Origin: Eucalyptus grandis
Lineage: Eukaryota; Streptophyta; Magnoliopsida; Myrtales; Myrtaceae
Direction of reading: 5' to 3'
Assembly (NCBI RefSeq): GCF_016545825.1
Contig: NC_052613.1
Span: 47,598,112-47,662,111 of the forward strand
Length of the DNA stretch: 64,000 nt
A program made the position numbers and the translations under genes. The number at the start of each line of letters is the position of its first letter. Within the stretch, counting starts at the first letter, position 1. This document shows, in pieces, positions 1 through 11,525 of the stretch. The notes beneath the pieces were generated by a model that was not told the DNA's origin, made no database searches, and worked only from the letters and a program-made list of their open reading frames with translations.

Positions 1-448
1 TTAGACACCAGATCAATGTGTGGGGTTACCCAGTGCTTGGAGTCGGTCCCAGTTCTGTATAAACTGCGGTTGATCTGCAATGAGCTACTCTGTCTCTTCC
101 TTGTTATCGTCTGAACATAGTCGCGTTGAAACTAAGCCAGTTCTTGCTATTTGATGGTCATCTCCATGTACAGGAACAGATGAGCAACATTGATTTTGAA
201 TGCTTGAGGGTCAGTGGACATAAGCACTGAATCATTTCAAGCTGGGTGATCTGGAAGGACTTGGATGGATCATTTGAATTTAAATTGTTCGGTCAAAGGA
301 TAGCACCGACATCCTTAGTGTAAGAGACCTGTTTTGGTGCCTAAGGCTGTCGCGATTGTTGTCATCTCATCGATGGGTATAGAGGAGGGAGGAAGAGAGG
401 GAGAGGTGGGCCGGCGATAGAGATCGGAAGAGACGTGGTGGAGGCCGA
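1..448. other. Non-coding flank, copy A
   Basis: No gene seen. The sequence is the counterpart of 53823-54262 and reads as transcribed or intergenic flank. It contains a short purine-rich stretch near 380-410. In copy B the same sequence lies about 1.5 kb beyond the last SR-like sequence of the SCL pseudogene, with a solo LTR between them, so it may once have been 3' flank of that gene. Confidence 0.6.
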
Positions 449-615
449 TATCAGTTGTGTCGCCGCGTTAAGGAGTCGTGTCTAGATGCGATCAGCCCCC
501 TTTAACCCTGCCCAGCACATAGCCTTACCAGGGCCGAACTCAATTCCATTCGAAGAACTACGTTCGAGCGCACTGAATTAAGCCACCAAGACCACCACCA
601 CTGTACCATGTCTTC
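449..615. repeat. Direct repeat, unit 1
   Basis: This stretch recurs at 2107-2281 with a few substitutions. Both contain the run AACTCAATTCCAT and then GAAGAACTAC. Copy B of the duplication has a single counterpart, at 54263-54435. The pair therefore brackets a segment that is either an extra duplication in copy A or a recombination loss in copy B. Confidence 0.85.
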
Positions 616-1517
616 TCTGCTGCCGCCACCTTCTTGTGGTAAAAACAAATGAAAGGTAGAATTGAAAAGAAGTGGGATTTTTTTTTTCTAAAAAATAAAT
701 ACGAAACGTTATGAAAATAAAAATAAAAATAAAAATAGTAGACTTGTGTCCTCACAAATCTACAATGATGCAGATCTATTAGAAAACTCAATACGTATGT
801 AATCATAAGTAATGTATAGCTTTTCATAACTCAAAGGGATGAATAGACTTAAAAGCTCAAGGAATACTCTATAATAAAATTAATTGTTACAAAAACGGCC
901 CACGCTATTCCACACTCGAAATGGAGGGAAAGGTTGGAAGGGATTTAAAAAAATGCAAGAAATGTTCTCATATGAGTGGAGAGCTCCATTTATTTCTAAT
1001 TCACTTATGATCGACCATCATCATAGCCATTATGCCATTTCAAAATAGAGGCAAAATCTCAAGAAAATCATCAGTTTGACAAGTTCTGGAAATTCTCTCC
1101 CCAAATTATTAGTAATAGTTTCCAATAAATTGGACAAATTGCGTCACCTTAAGTTAAAAAAGATGAATAATGCTAGAGACACTCACATTGACATATTCAA
1201 CCAGTTCAAAACTTATAATACTTAAACAATAAATAGATTTATAAAATTATATAATGTCACCATTTTGCCACATCTAATGGAAACTCAAGGTGGCGTTGGC
1301 AAAAAATCTTCCAACAAGGAATGCGTTCATCAGTAGTTAAGCGCAAAGGAATAGACTTATTGCTCTCAGACATTTCAAAAAAGAGACTAACTTGAGCTGT
1401 TCAAGCGCAGCATCTTGACGACATTCAAGACGGTTAGAACCACAGCAGCATCTGCTACCTTGCAAGCTGCTCTAAGTTATTAAAGAGTCGAGATTCAAGG
1501 TACTAACCCCCATTTAA
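616..1517. other. No gene seen; 3' flank of CHCH fragment
   Basis: AT-rich sequence present only in copy A. It includes a homopolymer T run near 675 and a short (AAAAT)n tract near 717-737. I see no credible exon here, although the neighbouring CHCH exon points away from it and this could be its former 3' untranslated region. Confidence 0.5.
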
Positions 1518-1629
1518 TTACAATGGGCATGCCTTTTCAAAGGCTTGTTGCTCTTTGCGGCATAAATCGAACTCGTTTGTGTGGTAATACATGCAACCAA
1601 CATAAGCATCCATCTCTTTGGTACACCTC
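1518..1629 (-). pseudogene. Terminal exon of a CHCH (twin CX9C-type) protein, fragment
   Basis: On the minus strand a short open stretch follows an AG acceptor at about 1630. It encodes four cysteines in a C-x9-C then C-x10-C arrangement, with the runs CTKEMDAYVGC and CRKEQQAFEKAC, and ends at TAA (1518-1520). This pattern is typical of small CHCH proteins imported into the mitochondrial intermembrane space, where paired cysteines form disulfides. Only this exon is recognisable and no upstream exons were found, so it is probably a gene fragment. The exact family member is not identified. It lies in the 1.66 kb segment missing from copy B. Confidence 0.55.
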
Positions 1630-2106
1630 TAGTGAAGATCTTTCAGTCTGCACAGCCAAAAATACATGGAATAGATATTGCAACAGAAAGTGGTAAGTAA
1701 AATGCAACAACTACTTTTATCAGTTGAAAGAGGTATCATGAATTTTTCCAGCGCCTCTATTTAAGTTTCTAAAAAATCTATTTGTATCTGTAGACTTCTG
1801 TGGGCAAATGTCATGAATCATTGACAGTAAAGCTTATAGCCAGTTTGTATTTGCCAATGTAAGGGTTGTGCAGCCCAAAAATGAAGATAAGATTAATGCA
1901 ATGACTAAGAGGCCCACGAGTATGTCTACATCTAAAACTGTGAAAAGAAGTAGATTGCATTCCTCTCACTTGAAATTGAAAGTGCATAGCCCATTAGTCA
2001 GTCATCAAGCTGTGTGCTCTGTATAGTAAATCATCAGGTATCTAGAATGAAATCCCGTTCATCAAATGGTGTAAGCAAAGTCTACTGATCCACGAAAAAC
2101 ATAGCC
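1630..2106. other. No gene seen
   Basis: Continuation of the copy-A-specific segment. It could hold intron sequence of the CHCH fragment, but no second exon could be supported. Confidence 0.4.
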
Positions 2107-2281
2107 TGTATCAGTTGTGTCGTTGCGTTAAGGAGCGGTATCTAGATGAGCTAGGCCCCCTCTAACCCTGCCCAGCACATAGCCTAACCAGGGCCGAACT
2201 CAATTCCATCCGAAGAACTACATTCGAGTGCACTGAATTAAGCCACCGCGACGACCACCACTCTACGATGTGCCTCTGCTG
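2107..2281. repeat. Direct repeat, unit 2
   Basis: Second unit of the pair described at 449-615. This unit is closer than unit 1 to the single copy-B version (for example GTTGCGTTAAGGAG and ATCTAGATGAGCTAGG). Copy B therefore keeps the right-hand unit or a recombinant of the two. Confidence 0.85.
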
Positions 2282-3083
2282 CCGAATCTCATCCATATGT
2301 CTAGAGAAACACCTATCCTGCTTCTTGAATTTTGCTATCTGCTAGATATGTGATTTATAAATTAGCATTAGTATCATTTTTTAATATTTGTTCTATTGTC
2401 GAATAAGACGTTTGGATCGGTGTGAGGAGATGAAAAGAATGAAAAGAAAAAGGCCCAGAGTAACTTTCAGTTTCGTAGAAGCAAAAAATGGTAGGCACTG
2501 CCAAATTGCATTTCAATGTTTGTACTGCACTTTCCATGTAAATGAGAAACATTTCTTCGCCTAGCAAATAAAATGAACTTGCCAAGTTGCACGGACAAAC
2601 TCGGTTGACCTTCTTCCCAAAGTTCTCTTAATAAGAAATTGGAAGAGATGAAACTGACTCATGAATCTCATGTTTAGTGAATGAGAAGTCAAACAGCCTT
2701 TTTATTCAAAAGAAAGGTCGACGTGCCAAATTGAATGACTTGAGCTTATGAGGACACTCAAAATTTGGATGAATTATGCTGACATGTCAAAGTAACTGAG
2801 AATACAAAAACAAGAAGTCATCCGTGACACTAAAGGCAAATAGGTGAACTCAAATGCCCATAATGGTGAAACTACTCACACATGCAGGATGAAACCAATG
2901 TAATGGAGATCACGTTCGAGCTTGGACACCTAATTTTCTCTCCCTCCGGGAAGCCTTATTTTCATGAGGATCTTCTGTCAATGACCTAAATCTGAAGGAA
3001 AAGGAGTTCAATAGTATCTCAGCCTGGAGGTCTCCACTGATTTAATTAAGGGAGTTGGCCGTTCTTAGCCAGTAGTTCAAATT
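2282..3083. other. 3' flank of the GLN2 pseudogene, copy A
   Basis: No gene seen. The stretch lies downstream of the glutamine synthetase stop codon and has a counterpart at 54436-55079. Copy A holds about 165 bp near 2725-2885 that copy B lacks. Confidence 0.6.
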
Positions 3084-4985
3084 TTAGACCTTCAATGCTT
3101 GCTTCTCAGCAGCAAGAGCTTCAGCCTTGATGGGGGGCTCCCACAAAATTGTAGTTTCAGCAAGTAATAAGGTCACGACGTATAGGTTCTTGTTTGAGGC
3201 AGGACACCTGTCTTCCAAGTAACCTGTATATCATTTTAAGCCATTAACTAACTGAGCAAGGAAGGTGAACTTGTACGTTTTATCGATATTCAGAAATAGT
3301 GAAGCATTTCAGAAAGTTTTTGATGCACTAAAAGAACCAAGATGTCCAAAGTCCTTACTTTAGCTTAGGAAGCAAGACTGTGGGAATGCTTTATGATTGT
3401 TAAAAGGTCAAAATTCCTTGTGCATAGTTGCAATCATGGAATTGACTGAGACCATAAAGGATAAAGAATACTTATATGTATTATTTTTCGTGGTAGTGTT
3501 TCTGGAATCATTTGATAAAGTTGAGCATCTCCAAATGAGTTTCAGATAGAGCACATAAGGGAGCTAGTATGGTCATTATTATGGTACCTTTTCCTTGCTT
3601 CTCATTGTCACGGCCCACACAGATTGAGCAACCACAATTGGCAACTCCCTGCATAACAATACAAGTAATTCAGGCATCACAACAAAATATGAGTTCATTA
3701 GCAGGGCAATCTTTAAATTTGACTAGTAGTTGGTATGTTTCTTCTAAGCATTACCGAAGACAATGTGTCGGTGTTGACTGTTTCATGCTTTCCCATCAAT
3801 CTTCTCCATAGGCGCTAATGTGCTCCTCATGGCGAAGTGAGAGATTCGGAATTGCCTTCTTTATCGCTTCAAAGCCTCCTTCTTCTCTCATGCTTTTTGT
3901 ATTGCAGAAAAGTCGAAGAACACACTCTTAAAGGTCATTCATTGAACAAAAATTCTTAACCAAGTCCATGTTATTTCCATGGTGCGAACCTGTTAGTATG
4001 GCATCTTGCACCGTTGCAGTCACCCTGAGAAGGAAGAGAATGCTTTTATCAATTTTGGGGTATAATAATGCATAAATGGTGATAGTGAAGTCAGCTACCT
4101 CTATTGGCTTTGGATCTTACATGAGGACAACACAAGCTTGCTCGGTTATTCTCTGTTGTATAAAAAAGATAAAAAATCAAGTACTTAAATACCTCAGAAC
4201 ATGTCTGTATGCACTTATTTTGTTTGCTGTTAATGGAATTTCGTTATTTTCTTGAGCAAGTACTTGAAATTTCACCTAAAGAAGGTATCTTGAACACCAG
4301 AGATGATCTCCTGCTTCAATTCCCATGCTTCGTCTGACTTGGTGTTCTCACTGCAAGATAGAAGCCACTGTTGATAGCAACAGCTCTGTGCTTTTTTTTT
4401 TTTCCTTTTTGAAATAACAAGCAAGCTGGAGGTCAGGTATTACCTGGCCCAGATCACCACTCCATTGGTGCTATTAATGTTGATACCAGCATATAAGCAA
4501 GCCTTGTAGCGAGCATCAGATATATCTCAGTCGGATGACTTATCAGCCCCAACAGCACAATAATAAGGCCCCTAAATGAAGACAAAACCTCGCATCACAA
4601 TACAATTTTTTTGTCATCAACTCAAAGCCTATTATTTATCAATATACAGGGAAATTTGTTGGGAAAAAATCTCTCACCTGGGAACCTCGATATCCTCCGA
4701 TAGGCCAACCGAATGGCCATTGAACATTTATCTGCAATAGGGTGTTTTCTTGCTGAATCCAATACATAATGTGAACATTTAGCCCAAAAATATGAACTTG
4801 TCCATTTCAAAACTTTCTAATTCACGTTATATAACTCATGTTTTTGGATCTCCCACCATGAAATGTCATTGATAACCTTTGGGTTACTGAATTTCAGCAA
4901 CCCTGACGTGCTTGGTTGCTGGGATCGGCTTACCAGCTAATGTATATGAATTGGAAATAACCCAAAGACAAACAATAGTACTCCG
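3084..4985 (-). pseudogene. GLN2: Plastid-type glutamine synthetase pseudogene, copy A
   Basis: Glutamine synthetase makes glutamine from glutamate, ammonia and ATP; the plastid isoform reassimilates photorespiratory ammonia. At least nine exons are recognisable in order on the minus strand: about 4985-4860, 4760-4678 (run [11 protein letters not shown]), 4572-4444 (GPYYC, YKACLYAGIN), 4350-4276 (GIEAGDHLWCSRYL), 4152-4099 (DPKPIE), 4024-3990, about 3900-3755 ([16 protein letters not shown]), 3648-3588 and 3223-3084 ([11 protein letters not shown], then TAA). Most GT/AG borders survive. The variants AGDHLWCSRYL and the C-terminal extension ending ALKV point to the plastid isoform. Disabling changes include TGA in place of an Arg codon in the GPYYC exon, TGA for Trp opening the next exon, TAA before DPKPIE, and a frameshift in the 5' exon. 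Transit-peptide and first catalytic exons are missing. Confidence 0.9.
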
Positions 4986-5852
4986 TAAACCAATTGAAAC
5001 GCCCTTTCACGTTTCATCAACCTATTCAGATGATCTAACTGGTGGTCAGTGAGTTCTTTGTGATCCTCATTTGGCATTGTGTCCTCAGTGCCAAAATCCA
5101 CACCATTTCTGTCTAGCCTGAAAATTAAAGCAGTGTAAGAAATAGACATATCTACTGAAACAAAAGCCCTATGAGCTTAATCTCATGGAAGATAGTTCAA
5201 GCAACGAGCTCTATGCATATGACTTGGCCTTCTGGTATGCATGAGAGTTTAGTTTTGAAAAGATAAAAAGAATAGACTAAGTACTTCAAAGAAAGGGGTC
5301 TCCTTAGCAAGTGCCATTGCCGAAAAGTTGAAAACCGCTTTTTGGAGACTAGTTTCAAGAAGGACGGCTTACATTTTGAAGCATAAATAGTGAGTCTTAT
5401 TGATTTCCCTAAGGACACTACCACAAATTTCCTTTAAAAGATAAACTAAAAACAGTGGCATAACTATGCTTCACATTTCGGAACCATTTCAAGGTTATTC
5501 TCAAGCCTCATTCCCAAAAACGAGCTTGCGAACAAGCAAAAAACCGAGGGTAGTTACAGAATTGAAGGAAGTAGACTGCAGAGTGCCACAGTTTAAGAGA
5601 TTAATGAAATTCCACCCCAGCAAGGATCAATCATCAAACATGTTATTATGATATTTCCTTAGTTCTAATGGATGATCAACTGGTGAATATTGACAGTGCA
5701 CCTAATTCTTTCCTCTTGCAATCAAAAGGCAATCACATTGAAGTACTTTCTTCTCTCACAAACTTCGAACAATCGCCGCAAATTGCCCTCGCCAACAGCT
5801 TTGGCGAAAATATCCATCAGATATCAACATGGCAAAGCAAGGCTACCAAACA
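4986..5852. other. Non-coding flank up to the Copia insertion site
   Basis: Shared with copy B (57006-57856). It holds two small open frames of 61 and 74 codons on the plus strand, neither matching a family I know. Both copies keep most of the 74-codon frame beginning MDDQLVNID at 5668, so it is noted but not called a gene. Confidence 0.5.
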
Positions 5853-5857
5853 CAACA
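5853..5857. repeat. Target-site duplication CAACA, left
   Basis: CAACA precedes the left LTR terminus TGATAT and recurs directly after the right LTR at 15517-15521. Copy B has a single CAACA at the matching position (57853-57857 region), which is the unoccupied target site. Confidence 0.95.
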
Positions 5858-6817
5858 TGATATGGCTAGTAAAAGTACCTAGAGGGAGGTGAATAGGTGT
5901 AAAGAGTAATTTCTCACGATAATCGCACAATACTAGACAGTTGATAGAATTGAGACAATTGATTCTCGTCAAACAACAATCAAAATAAGACTGAGAATAT
6001 GGAAGAGAAAATTGAACGCAAGATTTATAGTGGTTCGGCTTATTTCAAGCCTACGTCCACTCTTCGCACCGACAGCCCACCGGCTGGATTCAACTATGAA
6101 CAAAGAGATGTTACAAAGATCGTTCTCCTTGATTTCACGGTGTAGAAGATCTACCACACTCCCTCAAGGTATTACTAAGTATAGACTCTCTTTTGTGAAT
6201 ATAGTTTTGCTCAATATGAATCGACTAATAATCAAGGAGCTTCAGACTCTGGAATTTCTCTATCATGCATCTTCTTGAACAGCTAGAACGTCTTCCTTTT
6301 ATACTCCTTTATGCCATCATACCTGTTGGCACTTACCAAAGGAATTCTTCCAATCTTCCCGTTGGACAAAATCAATTAAGAAGAACATTCGAGCTATTAA
6401 AAGAACATGTCAATAGCCTATCAATCATGTTCGCCCATACAATCAGGATCTTGGTTTCCAAGAATAGAACATTCCAAGAGTATTTCGTCAATCATCGGAT
6501 CTTCAAACGATCTTGATTTCGAATAAAAGAATCAGTTATATCATACCCAGCCAAGAGATCTTCTCCAGTGGATAAGACCAAATCCTCAACCAAACACTTT
6601 AGCTCTAGATCGTCTTCGTCGCTGGATTAGAAACTGTCAATGAGAATAGTCTTGAGTCTTGAGTGCTAAGTCTGGGGATCTGAAAGTCTTCAGACTCTAA
6701 ATAGAAGGGTCTCCAATGAAGGTCTTCAGACTCTAAATAGAAGGGTCTGCAATACTCCGCAGACTAGACGATAGAAACGTTTTGTCGGCTTCAAAATGTT
6801 GAAAGATTTCTCCAACA
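5858..6817 (-). repeat. 3' LTR of the Copia element
   Basis: 960 bp. In element sense it begins TGTTGGAGAAATC and ends CCATATCA. It is longer than the 5' LTR partly because of a tandem duplication of about 40 bp at 6679-6756 (repeated CTTCAGACTCTAAATAGAAG). A TATA box (TATAAAAGG, minus strand, 6295-6303) lies inside. Confidence 0.95.
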
Positions 6818-6830
6818 ATCTCCCTCTTTT
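6818..6830 (-). other. Polypurine tract
   Basis: On the minus strand the purine-rich run AAAAGAGGGAGAT abuts the 3' LTR start TGTTGG. This is the expected priming site for plus-strand DNA synthesis. Confidence 0.85.
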
Positions 6831-7141
6831 GATGGTGACAAAACTTTCTTGTAGATTTGAACAGCTTTGACCTCGCAAAACATTACTTAAGCAATATGGA
6901 TATCTCATAAAGATTAACAACTCAACTAGACTCTGCATCCACAAAAAATAGGTTAGTCTTTCATGAGTAAAGCCATACAATAACACTTGATATAAATGCA
7001 ACAGTCAATTTCAAATCCACACCCAAGTCATGCTAAAAACAAATATCCAAACAAACTAAACTAAAGTAAGAATTTTAAAGTCAAAGTTCAAAGATTGCAA
7101 TTCTCCCCCTTTTTGTCATCATTAAAAAGGTGAGAAAAAAG

Positions 7142-7855
7142 TCAAGTCTGCTTGGGAACGCGCACAAGTTGGAAATCTCCCATCGACTGTACGATGCCTT
7201 CCAACCTCTTCAAGTCTTCCCGTAGATGTGCCACCTCTTCCCCTTTGGCATTTGCTTGAATTTGAAGAGCGATGTCTTGCATTTGATCCGACAGGGTAAC
7301 AGAAGACGCTTGTCCAGCATTCTTCAGGACTTAAAGCTCACATTCCAAAGCATATATTTGACCATGCATTTCCAGAAGAAGATCAAGGATGCGACGAAAA
7401 TCTGTTGTAGTGTCCGTCTGCGTGCTGGCATTTGCTCTATCGGATGGAGTAAAGGCAAACGATGGAATTTCGGTGTAATCGCACGAGATTTGGCGTTGAG
7501 GTATCATGTCATTCCTCGGGCATTTGAGAAGCCCGAAGATCTTTTGGATTTGCTGGTGAGCGACTCACACCTTCACTTTGTGGACGGGATATGGTGTAGT
7601 CCTTCCTTGCTCGCCATCTCCCCCTGTTTCTAAGGCCTCAATTGGGGAAGAGTGATGGTCATGCTCGTTAGCGTCTTGATTGCCTTTCTCTCCGGCTTCA
7701 TCTGCAGACTTTTCTTTGACTGCTTCTTTTTCTTCTTCAACTTCCTTCTCCTCTTCTTCTTTTTCTTTCTCTTCTTTCTCCTCTGCTTCTCTATTCTATT
7801 CCTTTTCCTCTTCTTCTCTCTGTTCTTTGTCCTTTGCTTCTTTTCCTTTTTCCTG
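7142..7855 (-). pseudogene. Decayed C-terminal extension of the Copia extra ORF
   Basis: Past the stop of the 500-residue ORF at 7856-7858 the same frame continues to a stop at 7142-7144, interrupted by stops at 7796-7798, 7565-7567 and 7331-7333. The predicted text stays protein-like: a very acidic and lysine-rich stretch, then a segment with heptad-like leucines (near 7390-7320 and 7230-7160) suggesting coiled coil. I infer that the ancestral product was about 735 residues. On the plus strand the acidic stretch shows as the CT-rich tract at 7720-7860. Confidence 0.7.
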
Positions 7856-9358
7856 TCATTCCGTTGATTCAGATACAGAACGACTGAGCCTTTTCAATGC
7901 CAAGGCAGAGATAGAGAGTTCATCCTCTTCATCTTCATCCTCTAAGATAAGAGTTCTTTTCTTTTTGGATGGAGCACCCATGGGCTTCTTCCCTTTCCTT
8001 TTTGATGTAGAAGATACTGGATGAGATTTGACTGGAGTTTTCACTTTGAACTTTTCCATTGCCTTATCAAGTTCTTGCAGACGCATTTTTGTCAGCATTT
8101 TCAAACCCACCACCATTTTGTCGCATGGTCGAACACAAAGAATTTGTGGAGGTTCAATGTTCAAGTGTCTGAAGATCTTAGTCACGAGACCTGAGTAAGG
8201 CAACTGGCCCTTGTCCTTCACCATCGCTCTGTACATGTGGAAGAGAATGGTGTGAGGGAGAGAGAACTTTCTCCCTGAATTGATCGCGTACATCAATTTC
8301 GCCTCAGAGTTAGACACGTTAGTCTTGGATGTCGATTTTGGTTTGAGACAGTTGATCACAATTTTGTGAAGTAGGATGTTGATGGCACGCATTCTTGCGT
8401 AGGTAATTCTCCCTTCTGCATTCCTGTCTTTGACAAGCTCCAGTGAGGTACGAGCAATTGAAACCTTGACCGGTTGATATCGTCCTCTTTCAACCCCAAT
8501 TATATCTGCCAGCATGTCCACATCTATCACATAGTCTTGGTCTCGAACACTGAAGGATATTCTATTCGCATATAAAAAGTTGAGATTTGAATAGAAATAT
8601 GCTGTCAATTGTGCATAGCCGTCTGTGGTGTCGGAGCAAAATTGCTCAAGTTGAAGTAGATTAAACTTTTCCCTCAAGTTCACATTGATGGCATCCAGAA
8701 AGTTGAAATCAACGCTTCTAGGGTTTATCACCCCACGTTTCAACAGTTTGAAGAACAGATTCTCCTGTTCCTTTGATTTGAACAATTCCGTTCTTTTTCC
8801 CTTAGCCTTCGCAGCAACACCCATCCTAGGTTGAAATTCATTAAACAGTTTATCATCATCGTTCCCGTCAGTGGGATTCAATCTTCCTACACAAGGGTCA
8901 CTTGGAATGTTTGCAAGTGCTTCATCAGCCTTTCCTTTGGGAGCAATTCCCAAATCCTCCATTCGTCGCAAAAAGACATACTCATTTCCATAACCCTTGT
9001 CTTTAAGGAAATCATCTACATAGTTCAGCGGAGTACCAGTGCTTTTCAAAGCACGATAGAGCTTATAAATAAAAGAGGGTTTTTGAACTCTTACAGGGTC
9101 TACTTCCTCGATTATTTCTTCCTCCGGTTGATGACCCATACCCTGTGGGGTAGATGGTGGAGAGTGACGTGGTTGAGAGTGAATCGGGCTCTGTTGCTGT
9201 CTCGGTAACTCTTCCTCTTCGGTGAGATCGAAATGGGTAGGACCCTCCCTCATTCTCTGTGGTCCCCTGCTCGCGATTCTTGAAGACTTTCTCGAAGAAG
9301 ACATCGTTTCTTGTCGTTGAAAGATTCCTTGACTCGCTTTCCCAAGAAAAGATGACAA
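7856..9358 (-). CDS. Extra ORF (500 aa) of the Copia element, unknown function
   Basis: This is the longest open frame of the element besides the broken polyprotein. It lies between the end of pol (9724) and the polypurine tract, the place where SIRE-type elements carry an envelope-like or extra ORF. The first 80 residues are Ser/Arg/Pro-rich and low in complexity. A folded-looking centre (about residues 80-420) follows, with the runs YVFLRRMEDLGIAPKGKAD and LADIIGVERGRYQPV. The end is basic (KRKGKKPMGAPSKKKR, likely nuclear localisation) and then acidic. I see no signal peptide or membrane segment, so an envelope role is unlikely. The centre resembles plant proteins described as putative plant transposon protein; that is recollection, not a search. 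Start at 9358 chosen as the first ATG of the frame. Confidence 0.75.
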   Translation of the reverse strand: MSSFLGKASQGIFQRQETMSSSRKSSRIASRGPQRMREGPTHFDLTEEEELPRQQQSPIHSQPRHSPPSTPQGMGHQPEEEIIEEVDPVRVQKPSFIYKLYRALKSTGTPLNYVDDFLKDKGYGNEYVFLRRMEDLGIAPKGKADEALANIPSDPCVGRLNPTDGNDDDKLFNEFQPRMGVAAKAKGKRTELFKSKEQENLFFKLLKRGVINPRSVDFNFLDAINVNLREKFNLLQLEQFCSDTTDGYAQLTAYFYSNLNFLYANRISFSVRDQDYVIDVDMLADIIGVERGRYQPVKVSIARTSLELVKDRNAEGRITYARMRAINILLHKIVINCLKPKSTSKTNVSNSEAKLMYAINSGRKFSLPHTILFHMYRAMVKDKGQLPYSGLVTKIFRHLNIEPPQILCVRPCDKMVVGLKMLTKMRLQELDKAMEKFKVKTPVKSHPVSSTSKRKGKKPMGAPSKKKRTLILEDEDEEDELSISALALKRLSRSVSESTE

Positions 9359-9723
9359 CTTTCTCGAAGATGAACATCAAGTTGAGACAGGATTGGGAGG
9401 AGAATGCTTTTTAGGGTTTTGGAGTTAAGTGAAGAAAACAACTGACTGTATATATATATATAACCCAATTTAAAAAGGAAAAAACCAATCGACATAAAAG
9501 CAAGTGAACAGTCGTCCCTTTTTAAAAACGATAACCGTCCTTTTTAAAGAAAACTGCCATTTTTAAATAGAAGTTATCCTTTTTGAAAAGGCAAAATTCC
9601 ATCTTTTAAAGATAATATAAATCAATCATAACTGAACGAAAGATCGTACCTTTTCAAGATTGAATATTGAAACAACTTACAGTCTATAGCCATGAACGTC
9701 TGAGTCTGAGGGTCTGAGAGTCT
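9359..9723 (-). other. Spacer between pol and the extra ORF
   Basis: AT-rich spacer inside the Copia element with a (TA)n tract at 9449-9462 and several short runs of the form CTTTTTAAA. It may hold the leader or splice acceptor for the extra ORF, but no site can be fixed. Confidence 0.45.
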
Positions 9724-11212
9724 CTAGACTTTAACTTCCTCAAGCTTCAGAATATTGAGTCTGGAACGGATAATATCGAATTGATTTTTCTCCAAAGGCT
9801 TTGTGAATATATCCGCTAGTTGGCTCTTTGAATCAACAAATCGAATAGAGATTTCTCCATTTTGAACATGATCTCTAATGAAGTGATGTCGAATCTCTAT
9901 ATGCTTTGCCCTTGAGTGAATGATTGGATTTTTAGTAAGATTGATTGCACTGGTGTTGTCACATTTAATCTCAGTGCATGAGTCTTCAATTCCAAAGTCT
10001 TGTAGCTATTGTTTTATCCACAGAATTTGCGAACAACAACTTTCAAAAGCTACATACTCTACTTCTGTTGTAGAGAGACCCACAGTATTTTGTTTCCTTG
10101 AAAACCAAGACACTGTCCTACTTCCAAGCAACTGGCAAGTTCCCGAGGTGCTCTTTCTATCAACTCTGCAACCGGCTAGATCTGCGTTTGAATATCCAAG
10201 AAGATTAAAGTCTCCCTCTTTAGAATACCAAAGACCGATGCTTGAAAATGAAGCAACGTATTTAATAATACGTTTCGCAGCACTGAGATGAGATTCTCTA
10301 GGATCTGATTGAAATCTAGCACATATGCAAACACTCAACAAAATGTCAGGTCTAGAGGCAGTAAGATAAAGAAGTGAACCGATGATACTCCTGTACAGCT
10401 TTTGATCAACTTTCTTCCCTTCTTCATCTTTGTCTATCTTCAAAGAACTTGACATCGGTATGTCGGTCTTTTTGCACTTTTCCAGTCCAAACTTTTTGAC
10501 AAGATCATTAGCATATTTTTCTTGATGAATAAAAGTTCCTTCCTTCAATTGTTTTACTTGGAGTCCAAGAAAGAAGGTTAACTCTCCCATCATACTCATT
10601 TCAAACTCATCTTGCATAGACTTAGAGAATTTCTTGCCTGAGACTTTCATTAGAGGATCCAAAAATAATATCATCCACATATGTTTGAACAAGTAAAAAG
10701 CTTTTGATTTCCTTTTTGATAAATTGAGTAGTATCTACTTTACCTTTGACAAAACCATTCTATATTAAGAACTTACTTAGTCTGTCGTACCAAGTTCGAG
10801 GTGCTTGCTTTAAACCATACAAGACATTTTTCAGTTTGAAGACTGAGTCTGGCTTCTTTGGGTCTTCAAACCCTGGTGGTTGTTCCACATAAACTTCCTC
10901 ATGGATAAAACCATTTAGGAAGGCACTTTTGACGTCCATTTAGAATAATCTGAAATTTTTATAACAAGCAAACGCAAGTAATAATCGAATAGCTTCTAAC
11001 CTTGTTATTGGTGCGTAAGTCTCATCATAGTCTATTCCTTCTTCTTGCGTATAACCCTTGGCCACGAGTCTTGCTTTGTTTCTTACGACTTTTCCTTTTT
11101 CATTCATCTTGTTCCTGAACACCCATTTAGCTCCAATAACAGTTTTACCTTTTGGTTTAGATGTCAATTCCCAGACATCATTAATGTCGAACTGTCTAAG
11201 CTCTTCTTGCAT
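9724..11212 (-). pseudogene. Copia reverse transcriptase and RNase H, broken
   Basis: Type RVT_2 reverse transcriptase. The N-terminal part (11212-10940) has the conserved VIGAKWVFRNKMNEKG and RLVAKGYTQEEGIDYDETYAP. The catalytic YVDD box is still encoded at about 10660-10685, but out of frame with the following ORF. The ORF at 10692-10006 carries the thumb and connection (MSMMGELTFFLGLQV, YRSIIGSLLYLTASRPDI) and the RNase H start. A TAG at 10006-10008 interrupts RNase H; the frame is then open to a natural stop at 9724-9726 including KHIEIRHHFIRDHV and ADIFTKPL. Part of the gene between 10693 and 10939 is disrupted. The enzyme copied element RNA into DNA in cytoplasmic particles; this copy cannot. 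Confidence 0.93.
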
Positions 11213-11525
11213 AGCTTCAATCCAGCTTTCATAAGATAAAGCTTCTTATATGCTTTTTGGTTCAATTTCAGAAATGAGAGCCACAGCACTAGACTCTTCG
11301 CGCCTTTTGGATCTTGTGCGAATTCCTTCATTAATGTCGCCAATAATAAGATTTTTGGGATGACTGGACTTATGCTTCCGATTCTTGGTTGATTCGTCAG
11401 GTTGATGATCTCTTTCTTTACTTGAATCTTCACGAACGCTTGATCTTTGGTCTTCCAGAGTTTGAGATGCTTCTTGAGTTGTAAGCTTTGGAGAGTCTGG
11501 AGCAGTTTAGATTCTTCATGATGAG

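Noticed and set aside
4937..5149. 70-residue minus frame repeated in copy B (56863-57105)
   Set aside because: It overlaps the first recognised glutamine synthetase exon in another frame. Conservation between copies only reflects the duplication.
5668..5892. 74-residue plus frame shared by both copies
   Set aside because: No domain, no splice context, and differences between copies alter the frame; kept only as a remark.
7226..7867. Plus-strand frames of 135 and 71 residues in the Copia element
   Set aside because: Antisense shadows of the extra ORF and its acidic tail; the second is a CT-rich low-complexity run.
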